From contig OZ026518.1 of the NCBI GenBank assembly GCA_964019695.1, forward strand, positions 107,108,305-107,172,304: a stretch of 64,000 nucleotides of DNA, read 5' to 3'. Below the pieces are notes generated by a model, which saw nothing but the letters and a program-made list of their open reading frames with translations, was not told the DNA's origin and made no database searches. The number at the start of each line of letters is the position of its first letter. The first letter of the stretch is position 1. The translations under genes were made by a program, and so were the position numbers. This DNA is from Loripinus fragilis. Lineage: Eukaryota > Mollusca > Bivalvia > Lucinida > Lucinidae. This document shows positions 49,192-60,359 of this stretch, piece after piece.

Positions 49192-49225
49192 TAATTACAT
49201 AGTTTCATTAACTTTTCATTCACAG

Positions 49226-49959
49226 ATGCGGGCTCTAGAGCTACACATCAGCGCCCAGAACTGCCATACAGACGTAAATCTCCATTGAACTACATCAGCG
49301 AGAGAATGAGAAAACGTCGTTGCTTTGCAGACAAACAACTCGAGACAGCTACATTTCCAAAAGATGTTCTCACATTAGGCATGCGCGAAATGTCACGGGA
49401 TGAAATACAGGAACAAGGATTGAAAATAGGTGTAATCAATTTTAGTCAAAGCAATTACCAAATAAATCTACTGAAAAAGATATTCCCAAACATAAACGAG
49501 AACCTGTTAAATCTGATTTTGCGTGCCAACGAAAATAATACAGAACGGACAATTGAACATTTAGTACAAACGATGGCATTTGGAACACATATGAACAGTT
49601 TCGTACCAGTGAAATTCAATTTTCCGCATAAAAGTACAGTTATTCGAAAGCAAGAAACTAAAGTTGATGAGTTAGTTAAAAGGCGTAAGATAGCAAATAA
49701 TTTCAACGCCAATGTCTGTTTTCGGTCTGAGGAAGGAAAGGGAGGAAGCATACATTTAGAAACAACATCAACTTTATCACCTATTTCCAAATATAATCAA
49801 GGTTTGACTGGAGTAAACAAATATGACATTGACACTGCTGAAAAAATCAAAGCTCAAAGTAATGAGAACGCCGGTAATCACACTACTTCGAACTCTGACA
49901 TTCGTCCAAAGACGGAGACTAAACTTAGTTTTTCCATAGATTCTATTCTTTCAAGATAA
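49226..49959 (+). CDS. DMRT2: DMRT2-like terminal coding exon (basic block, DMA-like, eh1-like)
   Basis: Starts after the acceptor tttcattcacag (ending 49225); the phase-1 G from exon 2 joins AT to give D135, and the frame stays open to TAA at 49957-49959. Visible motifs: ISERMRKRRCFADK (basic, DMRT2-type, possible nuclear localisation signal); LLKKIFPNINENLLNLILRA with following TIEHLV, which fits the DMA/CUE-like three-helix pattern of DMRT3/4/5 but is divergent; and FSIDSILSR at the very C-terminus, an eh1-like Groucho/TLE-binding motif. The rest is polar and low in hydrophobics, consistent with disorder. A GA microsatellite starts 17 bp after the stop. Confidence 0.9.
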
Positions 49960-49971
49960 AGATTTTGTGAC

Positions 49972-49975
<4 letters not shown>

Positions 49976-50028
<53 letters not shown>
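49976..50028 (+). repeat. (GA)n microsatellite in probable DMRT2 3'UTR
   Basis: About 26 ga units starting 17 bp after the stop codon, so likely transcribed. Confidence 0.95.
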
Positions 50029-50033
<5 letters not shown>

Positions 50034-50456
50034 AAATTTGTCATTTATCACACTGCTCTATATGAGCCACACAAAAGTTTGGAGCATAGAAATGTAAATA
50101 TTTTCTTACACATCAGTTTTAACATATAATTTGGTTGCTCAAAAGAACCTTTGACTACCCTCAACATATGTTTTGGTTGAGAAATAAGAATAGTAATTTT
50201 TTGTTACTCACGCTTGCCTGAACCAGTTCATGAGATTTTGGTACATGGATATGCGTGAAGTTGTTCTTTATGATTGTCTGCTCAGCTACCTTGTGGGGCT
50301 AGAGATGTCAATTTTGCCTGTACTTTTATCCTTGTCCCTACCTTGTGTGTGTGCGACAACTGATGGGTCTTGTGATTCTGCGCGTCGTCTGAGCATTCAG
50401 TCGCTGCTTGCATATGCAATAAGTACCAAATCCAATGCTTTGGTTCAAATAGTTAT

Positions 50457-50462
50457 AATAAA
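50457..50462 (+). terminator. Candidate polyadenylation signal for DMRT2
   Basis: AATAAA about 500 bp after the stop. It is a weak call in AT-rich sequence, and other hexamers could be used. Confidence 0.25.
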
Positions 50463-50469
50463 TCGAGTT

Positions 50470-51365
50470 TCTAAAGAGACCATATTCTTACAAGATGAAG
50501 AAATCACTGCAGATTATGTATCACGCTGAGAGATATTTTGATAGTTTCTCAAATGATAATAAGGAATATATACTGAGGGAAAAAAAGTTTAGCAGTATTC
50601 TTTGGAGATACACAGTTTAGAAGAAATAGGATTTCAATTTTTATAATATCAAAAACGTTTACGAGTACGATGACATTAACCGGTCGACATTTCACATAAT
50701 GTAAAGTCCGATTTTAAGTCCCTTTGCTAAAACAACTAATCTAGAAGTTGCACGAATGGTTTTCTACGAACAGTTTGATTTTTCTATCAAATGATTAGAT
50801 CTAAAAGCGAAAAAGTGAAAAACGGTTCAAACTAAATGTTCTGTTCTCTTCGTACAGATTTAGTTGAAATCGCATTTTTTTTCCAAATTACATCCCTTTC
50901 AATTGAAAAGCGCTTGGAATTAAAATGCTCAGTAGATCAATTCAGCGCTTTAAAATCGGAATTGTTTTCCTTTGACCTCTTGCAAGTACATGTAGCACTT
51001 ATATCATTTTTAAACAACTGACATGTTTGTGCACCAGCTAATAAAAAAGATCTAATGCTAAAAGATCGTATATGGGAAAGCCCATTATAACTGGCTGCTA
51101 AACTTTTTTCCCTCTGTATATTTCTACTTACCAAAGTACTACCATAAACTCTATTAATGTGTTTATCTGTTCCATTATCTTCTCTTCTTGGTGCCATGTG
51201 TATGCCTATGATTTGTAATACATCCATAATGGCGAGTTTTTCGGCCATGTAAATGTCATTACCCATCAATTTAAACAAATTTAAAAATGTGTTTTAGGTG
51301 CTCGAAAGAATCGTCTCTTTAAGACAATTCTACCCATATTATATGTTTTGGTTGAGACATAACAG
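50470..51365. other. No recognisable gene
   Basis: Contains tatgttttggttgaga near both 50168 and 51338, hinting at a decayed repeat pair. Frames of up to 113 codons have no recognisable domains. Confidence 0.4.
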
Positions 51366-51370
51366 AGGGC

Positions 51371-51656
51371 CTGGATGTGGTATAATGATTAGTGAATAAT
51401 GGCCCTTTTTTATAATGAATAGTGAATAATGAGTCAAAACATAATAAATAGTGAATAATGAGGGCCTAAAAATAATGAATAATCCTATCTTTTTAATGAA
51501 TTGGAGAAAAAATTAATGAATAGTGAATAATCAGATTTCTCACTTGTAATGAATAATTGGTCTAATTTTAATGAATAACCCAAACTTTTAATGAGATGAA
51601 TAATGGGCTAAATTTTTAATGAAAAGTGAATACCAGTTCCCATCCAGACCCTCAAC
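51371..51656. mobile_element. GAGGG-TIR element, short copy
   Basis: Ends gagggcctggatg and catccagaccctc. The interior is almost entirely degenerate taatgaatagtgaataatg units. aaca is present on both flanks. Short relative of 12485-14696. Confidence 0.8.
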
Positions 51657-52861
51657 ACATAGCGAATTTGCATTTTGCGCACTCTTATCTGAAGGCCTAA
51701 TTTCTTGGCATTTCTTGGTCACTTGATAACAAAATTAGGAACAAATTGGTAGTTTTTGGCAGGCTTTTGAGTTGACAGACAGACATAACTTTATTCACAA
51801 CATAAAATGTATTACACATTTAACAACTAATATTGTTAGCAAAGGGGGCAGCATTCATGTTGAGTCCTTATCACAAAATCCTCTTCATTATTAAATGGGG
51901 AAAGAAGAATTAATAAGAACATTAGATATAATGGTGATTTTGATTATTTTAGGGTACTATTAATAATTGCATTTGTCTTAGCTACTTATAACTTTACTAA
52001 TTTTTTTCGATGAGATAATAAGGAGAAAACATCTGATTGCTAATAAAAAGAGCACTCAAAATACGCCCACTCTTCAAATTCAGATAATTTCAGTAAAGTT
52101 ACATGTACAAATAACTTTTGCATATTCTGAGCTACTTGTATCTGTTCTAGCTTCATCCGTAGCTTAACGAAAACATTGAGGAGGACATTCTCCATTCCTA
52201 TTCATAAAAGACCTAAAATTTATCAACTTTTGGATATTGGTTTGAATATAGTAAATTTGAATTATGTGTACCACAACGCTCTAAAGTAACATGTGCAACA
52301 TGGTTATTTGGAGGAGGACAGGTACCCCCATAATAGAAGTTTCACATCCAACAATTGAACATGAATTTTTGACAAATTATGGTAGCAATTTGATGCCCCT
52401 TTGGTTTGGTGGAGTGGAGATTGTATGCCTATTATTGTAGGTATTGATTGACAATGATGACTTGTCCGATTCAAAGAAGTCTTACAATGATTATGAAGAA
52501 GACTTTGTGATTAATGCAAAATAATTTAACGTATGCTACACCCTTAATGGCCCAAATAAACTTTCAAAAATGTATGCTGCAATATTAATTCTTTTTTCAC
52601 CATTAATATTATGCTTTATTATGGTTTTAATAGAGTGCAGGACAATATTTCACACCCTCATATTGGTGGCAACAGATGGGTATTTTGTCATTTCACTGAT
52701 ACGTATATGTCCATAAGTGTGTATGTAACGTCCACAACAAACTTCCAAAATACCCATACCCTATCCATACATTAGGATATGAGTAAGGTTAGGGTATTAG
52801 AATAGTAGGATTTGAGTAGATAGCCCAACTCTACTCTAGTCTCTTCCATACTAATACCCTA

Positions 52862-53040
52862 CAAGGGCATTGGCTCAGTGGTAGAGTGCTTGACTCGAGG
52901 CCGAGGGACCACGGGTTCGAGCCTCACCGACGTCACTACGTTGTGGTCGTTGAGCAAGACACATTTATCATAGCTTAGAACAGTTTCAACCCAGGAAGAC
53001 CTGTCCCTGTTTAACTGAAAGATTGTTGATATAATGATTA
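52862..53040 (+). mobile_element. tRNA-derived SINE
   Basis: The head has an A box (tggctcagtggtagag) and a B box (gggttcgagcc) at tRNA spacing. The body has gtggtcgttgagcaagacac, atttatcatagctta, cccaggaagacctgtcc and ctgaaagattgttgat. Body segments recur at 35745-35876. The head is not a clean functional tRNA. Confidence 0.75.
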
Positions 53041-54954
53041 TGAGTTAGTTACCCGTATGTTACATGTTTTGTACGTTATAAGTTAAGGTGGGGTAAACAT
53101 AGGAGAAGGTAAAGAATTGGTTTGGTTATGTAGCGTTGGTGATGACTATGGGTATGATATGGTTGTTGATGGTAAGGTGGGGTAGCGTAAGATAGATATT
53201 GTTGTAGCACAATGATGTGTTAGGAAGGATAAAGAGTATGACATCCATAGGGTAGGGTTGTTTAGGGCAGGAAAGTGCAGCATTGGTTCAGCTAGGAGAA
53301 CGGAGGGTATGGTAGTGTAGAATGGAGAAGAGCAGTGATGGGCAAACCAACCAGGGACATAGACATTTGGTGTCAAGTAAATACCTTTCGGCCATTTGTC
53401 TCTACTTTTTAAAGAAGATAAAGTGGAGCTACAGTCTCTACTATGGAATATCTGGCTATCACTATCTACTAAAATCGGCTGTTTTACTTGTTATTTCTAG
53501 GTTTTGCCTAAATACTTATGTTAGGTTCAAACATTTAAAATGTTGATAGGACTCTTAAATAATAGATATTTATTAAGCATTAATATGTATCAAAGACGGT
53601 TGTGAAGAAAATAAATTTACATTAATTTCAAGCAGAAGTCATATATTATTGCATGTTATGTACAATACATATATTACAATTAGGAAATAAAATACATTCA
53701 AATCAAAGTTTGAGTCATTTTCATTATTGTTTTTATGTGGCTACTAAAATAGAGTTGAGCAGCAAATAATCAAAATTAAACATTCAGAATATACTAACAT
53801 ATTATAGATATACTACTTACATTGTTTTCCTAAGTACAGTTATACTTTAATATCTGGGAAAAATCTGCAATCAAAGTTTGATAGAGCAGCAATTTGATGA
53901 GGCTTCTGTGTAAGAATTTTGAAACTCTAAAGATTGATGAAGAGTCCCATGCTGATAACCAAAGCCATTGAATTAAAAACTGTGTTGGTGTTATATACCA
54001 GTATGTCACTTATGTTATGTGCACACTCCTTATATTGCAACATGTGTCAGCTGATTGTGTTTTTAGCATTTGGCGATGTCTCAGGACTGAATACGCTACA
54101 AACATTGATCATTTGTGTTACAATTTGCAGCTGAATTTCATGTTTATTATATTAAAGTGACCTTTCTGATGTGCATTTAACAGTGTGAAACTCCGTATAA
54201 AGTTCAAATACTGGCAAATTATACAAAATATCATGCTTATTTTGTTGAATTTTAGGTAAAATGTAACGTATGTTACACTTTTAGGACCCAAATTTACCTG
54301 CAAACAAATATGCTGCAATAAGTGGTGATTCTGAAGATAACCAAGTAAACATTTCAATATAAGTGAGATAAATACATGCAAAAGTGTAGTTATGTCTACT
54401 TACAGGAAAATGTGTCTACTAATTAAAATGGACGGGTAACCTTGTATGCAGCCTATACATTATTATGAAGATGATGACTTTGCGAAAAATGAAATACTCC
54501 ATGACTTAAAAAATGCTGACAGTAAATATATGTCCAAAATTAATAATGACTGAAAGATATATTAATTGTATCGAAAATAATCATGGAAACTTTTTAAAGA
54601 TTAACGAAAATACCCAAAATTTGTATTTCGAATTGGCCGCCATATTGAATAAAGTATGTTAAGACCTTTTGTTTAGCAATATATATCATAAATGGAGTTG
54701 AGGATCTTAAACATAGCTGGTCCGCTCATAAAAGTAAGCATGGTTAGGAGGCTGATATTATACTATATGGGCATTTTGTCTTTTTTCATGACGGCCATCT
54801 TGAAAATCATCCAAAATGGCGGGTGGGACCCAAGATATCGAGTGTCAACATCTTGATTCTTAATCAGGGATGTCCAATGAACAATATTATACCACTCCTG
54901 GAGAGTCCTTAGGGGGTGCATGGTGACCCCTCCGGGCACATGGACTATAAAAAT

Positions 54955-55175
54955 TAGTAAGTGAGTATGATCAGGAAATACCACAATCACAAACTGCAGA
55001 CAACCCATGGCACCGCGAGGAAGAGCCGCTCAACCATCACGAGACACCAGATAGACAAATTAAGCAAAGCGACCAGCTCTCTCTTCCCCATTAAGATGAT
55101 TGCAATACTAGAATGGACATAAAGTAACGTACAACAAAACATAGAACAATTACATACTCCCACAATGGGAGCAAC
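54955..55175 (-). repeat. Interspersed family A, reverse copy
   Basis: The - strand reads ttgttgctcccattgtggga, tgtccattctagtattgcaa, ggggaagagagagctgg and gtgattgtggtatttcctga. Confidence 0.65.
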
Positions 55176-56154
55176 AATAAGTCTTTATCATACGAGTCAG
55201 CTTAAAGTCCACAAACAATATAAGATATCCAAACAGCTGCAAGTATTTTCACAATTTTAGCTCAAACTTTCAAATTAAATTTTCTTTATTTGATATAGTA
55301 ACGCATGTTACAGGCTGTTTCAGACTAACGCCCCAACTTAGAGAGTGCAAACATCCCTTGTTCGATGCAGCTTGAGTTGTAAGAAAGAATATGTCTGCTA
55401 AATTCCCTCCAGGAGATTAAAACATTCTAAGCATATCTTACGTAAAGCCAATGACCTTGCCTATTTATTATGTCAGGTAACAAATGTTACAACCTCTGAT
55501 ATTAGAAATTTGTGACAAACATGCAGATTTATTAGTCTTTTCATTTAAACAATAAATCCCAAACAAAGAAAAATATTCATTAACTGAAAATATTTTAACT
55601 ATTTTTACTTGAGTTCAAATACCAAACTTTTCACCATAAAACTGTGTAGGGCTAGGGTTGTTTTATTGCTAATTCCAGACAAAAAATTAAGATAGGAAAA
55701 CATTTTTTTTTTTCTGTTAGCCAATTGCAGAAGTTAGTCAGACATGGTAAAATATTTTGCAAAACACACAGAGTGGTTGCAAATGTGAATAATGTTAGCC
55801 ACACTTGCAAATTTTAATGGACAATCGGATTAATGTAACGCATATGACACCGTAGGAAGCCGCAAGTGTGTTCTAAAAACTGTCATACGTAGTTACAGTA
55901 TATCCAGTATGCAGACTATATGAATGATTTTAAAAACAAATATTTTAATGTCTTCTATTTTCAGCCCAAACTTTCAATTTACTTTTACCTAATTTGGTAA
56001 AGTAACGTATGTTACATACTCTTGCAGACTAACGCCCCAATGCACAGAGTGCAAACATCTCTTAAAGACGCAGCTTTAAATTTTCTACAAGATAGTATAT
56101 GTCTGCAAAATTCCCTAGGAGGAGCAACCCCATTCTTAGCCATCCGTCTTCTAT

Positions 56155-56460
56155 GGCCGGTGGCTTCGGCTGCTGTCCGTTCTAATTCGGTTGTTCTGAT
56201 GTTTTTAATTGTTGCTCCCATTGTTTGTGGGGTTTTTGTGTTCGGTCCTTGCTTTGTTGTGCAGTACTTATTGTAATTTCAACGTTTTGCCATCATCTCG
56301 CTTGGGAAGAAAGAGAGAGAGAGAGTTGGTTAATTTACTGTACTTGAATTTTGATTTCATGTGACCGTAAGTGTATTCTGTCTCTTCCTCACGATGCCCT
56401 GGGTTGGTCTCCAGTATGTGACTGTGGCATTTCCTGGTCAAATTCGCTTACTTTATTTGG
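56155..56460 (+). repeat. Interspersed family A copy
   Basis: ggtggcttcggctgctgtcc, tgttgctcccattgtttgtg, agagagagagagttgg, ctcttcctcacgatgccctg and ctgtggcatttcctggtc. More diverged than the others. Confidence 0.6.
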
Positions 56461-56811
56461 AAGAAGGTTGGAAGGTTTGCTATATTTCGTCTGATTTCAT
56501 GAAATTTCTCTGAAATGTTAATTTTAATAGCATATTGAGAATAGGGCCGTAAACTAACAATTTACCATTTAATAGGGCAGTCGGGGTACAGGAAACAAGG
56601 TACTTTGAAGCCTTAAACACAAATTCTTTCTTACAAGAAGCTTAACAATTTGGTTGGCAGCCGAGGTATCAAATGACAAGCACGTTTTTTCTTTCTTGAC
56701 ACCCAGTCCAAATTGGTATAACAGTTCTAAACCAACATCCTGCCCACTGGTTGCTACCCAATACACTGGTGCAAGAATAATATATAAACTTGCACTCCGC
56801 CTCATGAGCAT

Positions 56812-57054
56812 TTGATCCAACCTAAACACGTTCGAGTTCAGAGCCATATAACTGACAAATCACCTAAAAAAATGTGTAACACTAATTATCTTATACACCA
56901 CAGTGATAGTATACAGGCGTACGAGAAAGCATGGTTAGTAATGAACATAAAAGACCCTCCTACACAAACTCTAATTAATCAACTCAATGGTCAGCACTAT
57001 TTGCAAGTCGAGGGAACAGCAATGGGGACAAAGATGGTAACAGTTTATGCAAAT
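56812..57054 (+). pseudogene. Penelope-like reverse transcriptase fragment
   Basis: Translation shows IQAYEKAWL, PPTQTLINQL and QHYLQVEGTAMGTKM followed by VYAN. This is the region around the 'GTAMGT' motif typical of Penelope-like element RTs (inferred from memory). The frame ends where a Tc1-type element inserts at the TA at 57054. No continuation was found beyond 58627, so the fragment was already partial or was deleted. Confidence 0.65.
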
Positions 57055-57055
57055 A

Positions 57056-58626
57056 CACTTGTCCAAAGTTCTAAGTGGTCACCTTAAAATCACCATGTAT
57101 TTGTCCTATTAACACGGCATTTGGTTCTTCATTAATTTCGCGTGAAACATCACGGAATGTCCAAAATCGTGCCAGTATCGACATGTACGCCTTGACTTTT
57201 AGTTGTCATTAAAAATTTATAATGGCTCGTATGTCCATCGAAGAACAGGGTCGTGCAGTGGGCATGGTATCAGCAGGGTCGTCTCTCAGACAGGTTAGTG
57301 TTTTGATAAAAATAAAGAAGCCTACAGGCAATTTGTTACTTTCTTCAGAAACGTGTTGCCTTTCAAACTCAAAGACATTTTGTATGCTGAGTTTGTGACA
57401 TTTCAAAATCGCTTTTTGATTATTACAATGCCAAACAAACATCTAATGTCCTGATTTCCAGGTAGCCCAAACTCTTAACTGAAGTCTATCGTGTATCCAG
57501 AAGCTGTGGGCGAAATTCTGGCAAACAGGGACCGTTGCTGACCAACAACGTCCGGCCAGAAGGCGAGTGACAACCAGGAGACAGGACAGATACGTCATTC
57601 GGTCACATCGATGCGCACGATTTACCGCAGCCGCTAGTACTGCAAGGGGTATGATTGGTAGACACTATCGCCAGATTAGTGTCCAGACTGTCATTAATCG
57701 TCTTCGCTCTGCTGGCTTGTCCTGCCGTCGACCAGTAAGAGGGATTGTGCTTCATCAACGACACCGGATAGCAAGATTGGCGTGTGCAGGGCGTCACATT
57801 AGGTTCACAATGGCAGATTTGGCAAATGTTCTCTTTGTTGATGAAACCAGAATCTCGCTTCGTGGAAATGATGGCAGAGCCCGAGTGTACCGTGCGTGTG
57901 GCGAACGATTCAATGAAAACTGTGGTTGGAACTGAACCCTTTGGTGGTGGCTCTATCATGATGTTTGCTAGCATATCGATGCACACCAAATCACCGATTG
58001 TTCGCCTTCAAGGAGCAGTAAATGCCGTGCGCTACCAAAATGATATCCTCCTGCCGTTGGTTATACTCCATATCAGAGCGAACAGAGGGATGATTCTTGC
58101 CCAGGATAATGCTCCCTGTCATTCCGCTCGCACCACGCAGCAGCTTCTACGAGCTAATAATGTCAGACTGCTTGATTGGCCTGCAAAGAGCCCTGATTTA
58201 AATCCAATCGACCATGTTTGGGACTTACTTAAAAGACGTGTAAGTCAATTACGTCAACTCAGGACACTAGCTCAGTTACAACATGACGTCAACCAGATTT
58301 GGAGGCAAATTACACAACCAACTATTCAGAACTACATTCGCTCTGTGCGACAACGATGTTGAGCCGTGATAGATGCAAATGGTGGTCATACCAGGTATTA
58401 GAAAGACATGAATCATTGAAAGCTACTTATGTGAACTTGGAAACTAGGGGTACTGGTACGTTTTCGGCCATATAATGACATTGATTAAGTTTTTCAGTAT
58501 GATTTTTTGTATGACATCTCTCAATACAATATGTCAAAACATGAAAATAAAACTATTTAAAAATGATTAAAAATTTTGTCAAAATTTTGAAATTGCTAGG
58601 TGACCGCTTAGAAGTTTGTGTGAGTG
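57056..58626 (+). mobile_element. Tc1-type transposon, inactivated (1571 bp)
   Basis: Terminal inverted repeats cacttgtcc...ttctaagtggtcacc and, on the other strand, cactcacac...ttctaagcggtcacc, about 28 bp with mismatches, each flanked by TA. It encodes a broken Tc1 transposase (next entry) and sits inside a Penelope-like RT scrap. Confidence 0.9.
57222..58362 (+). pseudogene. Tc1-like transposase pseudogene
   Basis: Starts MARMSIEEQGRAVGM, typical of the paired-like DNA-binding domain. A 167 bp GT...AG segment (57294-57460) interrupts the frame after SLRQ and removal restores VAQTL; an in-frame TGA follows at about 57479, and a frameshift lies near 57925. Catalytic motifs: LFVDETR, then LAQDNAPCHSA, then SPDLNPIDHVWD. 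Counting gives 34 residues between the second Asp and the residue in the third position, which here is D instead of the usual Tc1 glutamate. Inactive as it stands. Confidence 0.88.
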
Positions 58627-58639
58627 TATGTTCTGTTTT

Positions 58640-60280
58640 TCACATACCTTAGAGTATACTTTCGCCTACTACTAAAGTGTTCGAACCGTTCTGCTCCATT
58701 TAACAAATGACAGCCAGAGCAAAAAAAAACAAAAACAAAACAAACTAAAGTCAACAGCCTAGGGTAACCATGAACCTTTTGCTGGTTACTAGTATATCCT
58801 TGACAACTGAACTATATGAGCCAGTGCATGAGATTTCCAACAATGTGGTATGAGCGACCAGCAAAGCCTCAGATCAGCCTGCGCATACGCGCAGTCTGAT
58901 CAGAGCCTTTGTTAGTCGCTTGAGTATTCTAAGATTGTTAAGCTACTGACTGTTCATCATTTGGCGTTTCTAAGCTTAAAAGGAGGCTGCACAGGCTCGT
59001 CTGAGTCTACACTTGTCAAAATGTCAAATTGTTGGAAATCTCGTGCCGGGGGCTCATATAGTTTATAACGAAAACATGGGAGGGTACTCATCAGCTTTGT
59101 CGTTTTAATTAATTCAGCAGTTGTTTCTCTTCTACATTTGCGATCTTCGAAAAGAAATCAACATCTAAACGACTCATTTATAAACTCATTTCAGTTTCCT
59201 TCTACCCAACAACTGTTCCAACCGTTCTGTTCCGTTTAGTGAAATGGCCACCAAAGCTTTAAACAATCAGATGAGCAAACCAGGGCCACAATGATCCCCT
59301 ATCTACAAGCGTGACATTGACAGATCAACTCTTCCTACATGTTACTGCTTTGGATTAACTAGAATTCTGAGAATCGGATGTGTCGCCTGGCCAAACAGAG
59401 GTCAAACAAGGCAAATTTGTCGAATTTATATCCCGGGCGAAAGGTTATTTAAGCGGTGCTAACGTCTTGTTGACTTTCCAGTACCCTGATATAAGCCACA
59501 CTCCATCACCAGGAGACACCGGTACTGTGCGAGCGTTAAATCATGATGGACACGAGTACAGCTGTCACTAAAGAGGTTACAAAAAAGACAAAAAAAAGCT
59601 CGTAAAAAATCAGTGAATGTGTCGACTACGTTTAGTGTCTGTATCACAGATTGATGCGTCAAATGACAGACACTACTGGTTCTGAATAGACGGCGCCTCT
59701 ATCAGCTGTCTGATCTTGTTCAAGCCTACTCATATACTAATTCCTAGACCGAGTTTACCGTAAACCTTTGGTTTAAACATATTTATTTCAAATTAGTACA
59801 TACAATTCAATACATTTTTCAATCATACAAACATTAGGATTATAACGGATTCATGGGTAGACTGGTATCAGACCAGTAAATAGAAAAAAATATTACAAGA
59901 TGTGCGCATACATGTACAAGCATATACACCTCTGAGACTGTATTCTGAGCTATGATGAAGTAATAAAGTATCATAAATTTATAGTTATAGAACTTTCAGT
60001 TAGATGTCTTAAGACGGGGCCTGAAGACAGGCTAATTCATGGGCTAAAATGACAATTCCGTCAAGTTGACTGCATTTAACAAAGGCTAAGGTTACCTTGA
60101 CTGGTTATCTCGCAAAGCTATATCTTCAATTCGGAAACAGCATTGCACTTTCAAGATACACCCAAAGTATTCAAATAAAGTAAATGGTTTGTCTCTTACT
60201 TGAAGTACCAGTCAGTGTTGCGACTAGCAATTTTAAGCTGAGAAAACACAATTCTTGAAGAAACCAGACAATATAAGCTA
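58640..60280. other. No recognisable gene; one hairpin
   Basis: A hairpin of the cagatcag type at 58850-58920 (gcctgcgcatacgcgcagtc... between agcgaccagcaaagcctc and gagcctttgttagtcgct). Otherwise nothing recognisable. Confidence 0.45.
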
Positions 60281-60288
60281 AACAATAG

Positions 60289-60291
<3 letters not shown>

Positions 60292-60357
<66 letters not shown>
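60292..60357 (+). repeat. (GA)n microsatellite
   Basis: About 33 ga units. Confidence 0.97.

Positions 60358-60359
<2 letters not shown>

Larger units (their letters stand above)
44067..49225 (+). other. DMRT2 intron 2
   Basis: A 5.16 kb phase-1 intron if the first donor is used. More than half (to 46943) is the exon-donor array. It then holds a GA microsatellite (47275-47351), a TTAA-type MITE with a strong hairpin (47836-48031), a reverse family B copy (48598-48862) and a palindromic MITE ending about 34 bp before the acceptor (48987-49191). Confidence 0.75.
39383..49959 (+). other. DMRT2: DMRT2-like gene, coding span (3 exons, 378 aa)
   Basis: This is a DM-domain transcription factor gene. 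Joining 39383-39648, 43930-44066 and 49226-49959 gives one open frame of 378 codons plus TAA; the intron phases (2, then 1) match exactly at both junctions. Domain order: polar, acidic N-terminus (1-33); DM domain with zinc ligands C42, C45, H49, H58, C61, C66, C68, C71 (about 38-90); linker; basic block RMRKRR (161-166) followed by FADK; DMA/CUE-like segment (about 212-251); eh1-like FSIDSIL (370-376). The DM variant ([27 protein letters not shown]) and the RMRKRR/FADK block are those of DMRT2/Terra rather than DMRT1L, DMRT3 or DMRT4/5. DM proteins bind DNA through the minor groove in the nucleus and act in sex and somite/mesoderm development; the role in this animal is unknown. The orthology call is from memory of family motifs. 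Confidence 0.88.
52280..56110. repeat. Diverged long-unit repeat field with gtaacgtatgttac
   Basis: The near palindrome gtaacgtatgttac or variants occur near 52285, 52527, 54264, 55298, 55476, 55834 and 56001. Around 55298 and 56001 the similarity is long: caaactttcaa, then cagactaacgccccaa, gagtgcaaacatc, tatgtctgc and aattccct, giving a ~700 bp offset. Around 52527 and 54264 the flanking ggcccaaa... and atgctgcaata are shared. This is an old tandem or segmental repeat, noncoding, hosting the SINE and a family A copy. Confidence 0.6.

Noticed and set aside
49285..49959. Independent 224-codon gene starting at 49285
   Set aside because: The first codon is TTG, the frame extends upstream to a good acceptor at 49225, and it joins in phase to the DM exons.
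50230..50529. 99-codon frame downstream of DMRT2
   Set aside because: No domain or splice evidence; it most likely falls in the DMRT2 3'UTR.
52862..52935. Functional tRNA gene
   Set aside because: A and B boxes are present but the acceptor stem pairs poorly, there is no clean anticodon arm, and the SINE body continues downstream and recurs elsewhere.
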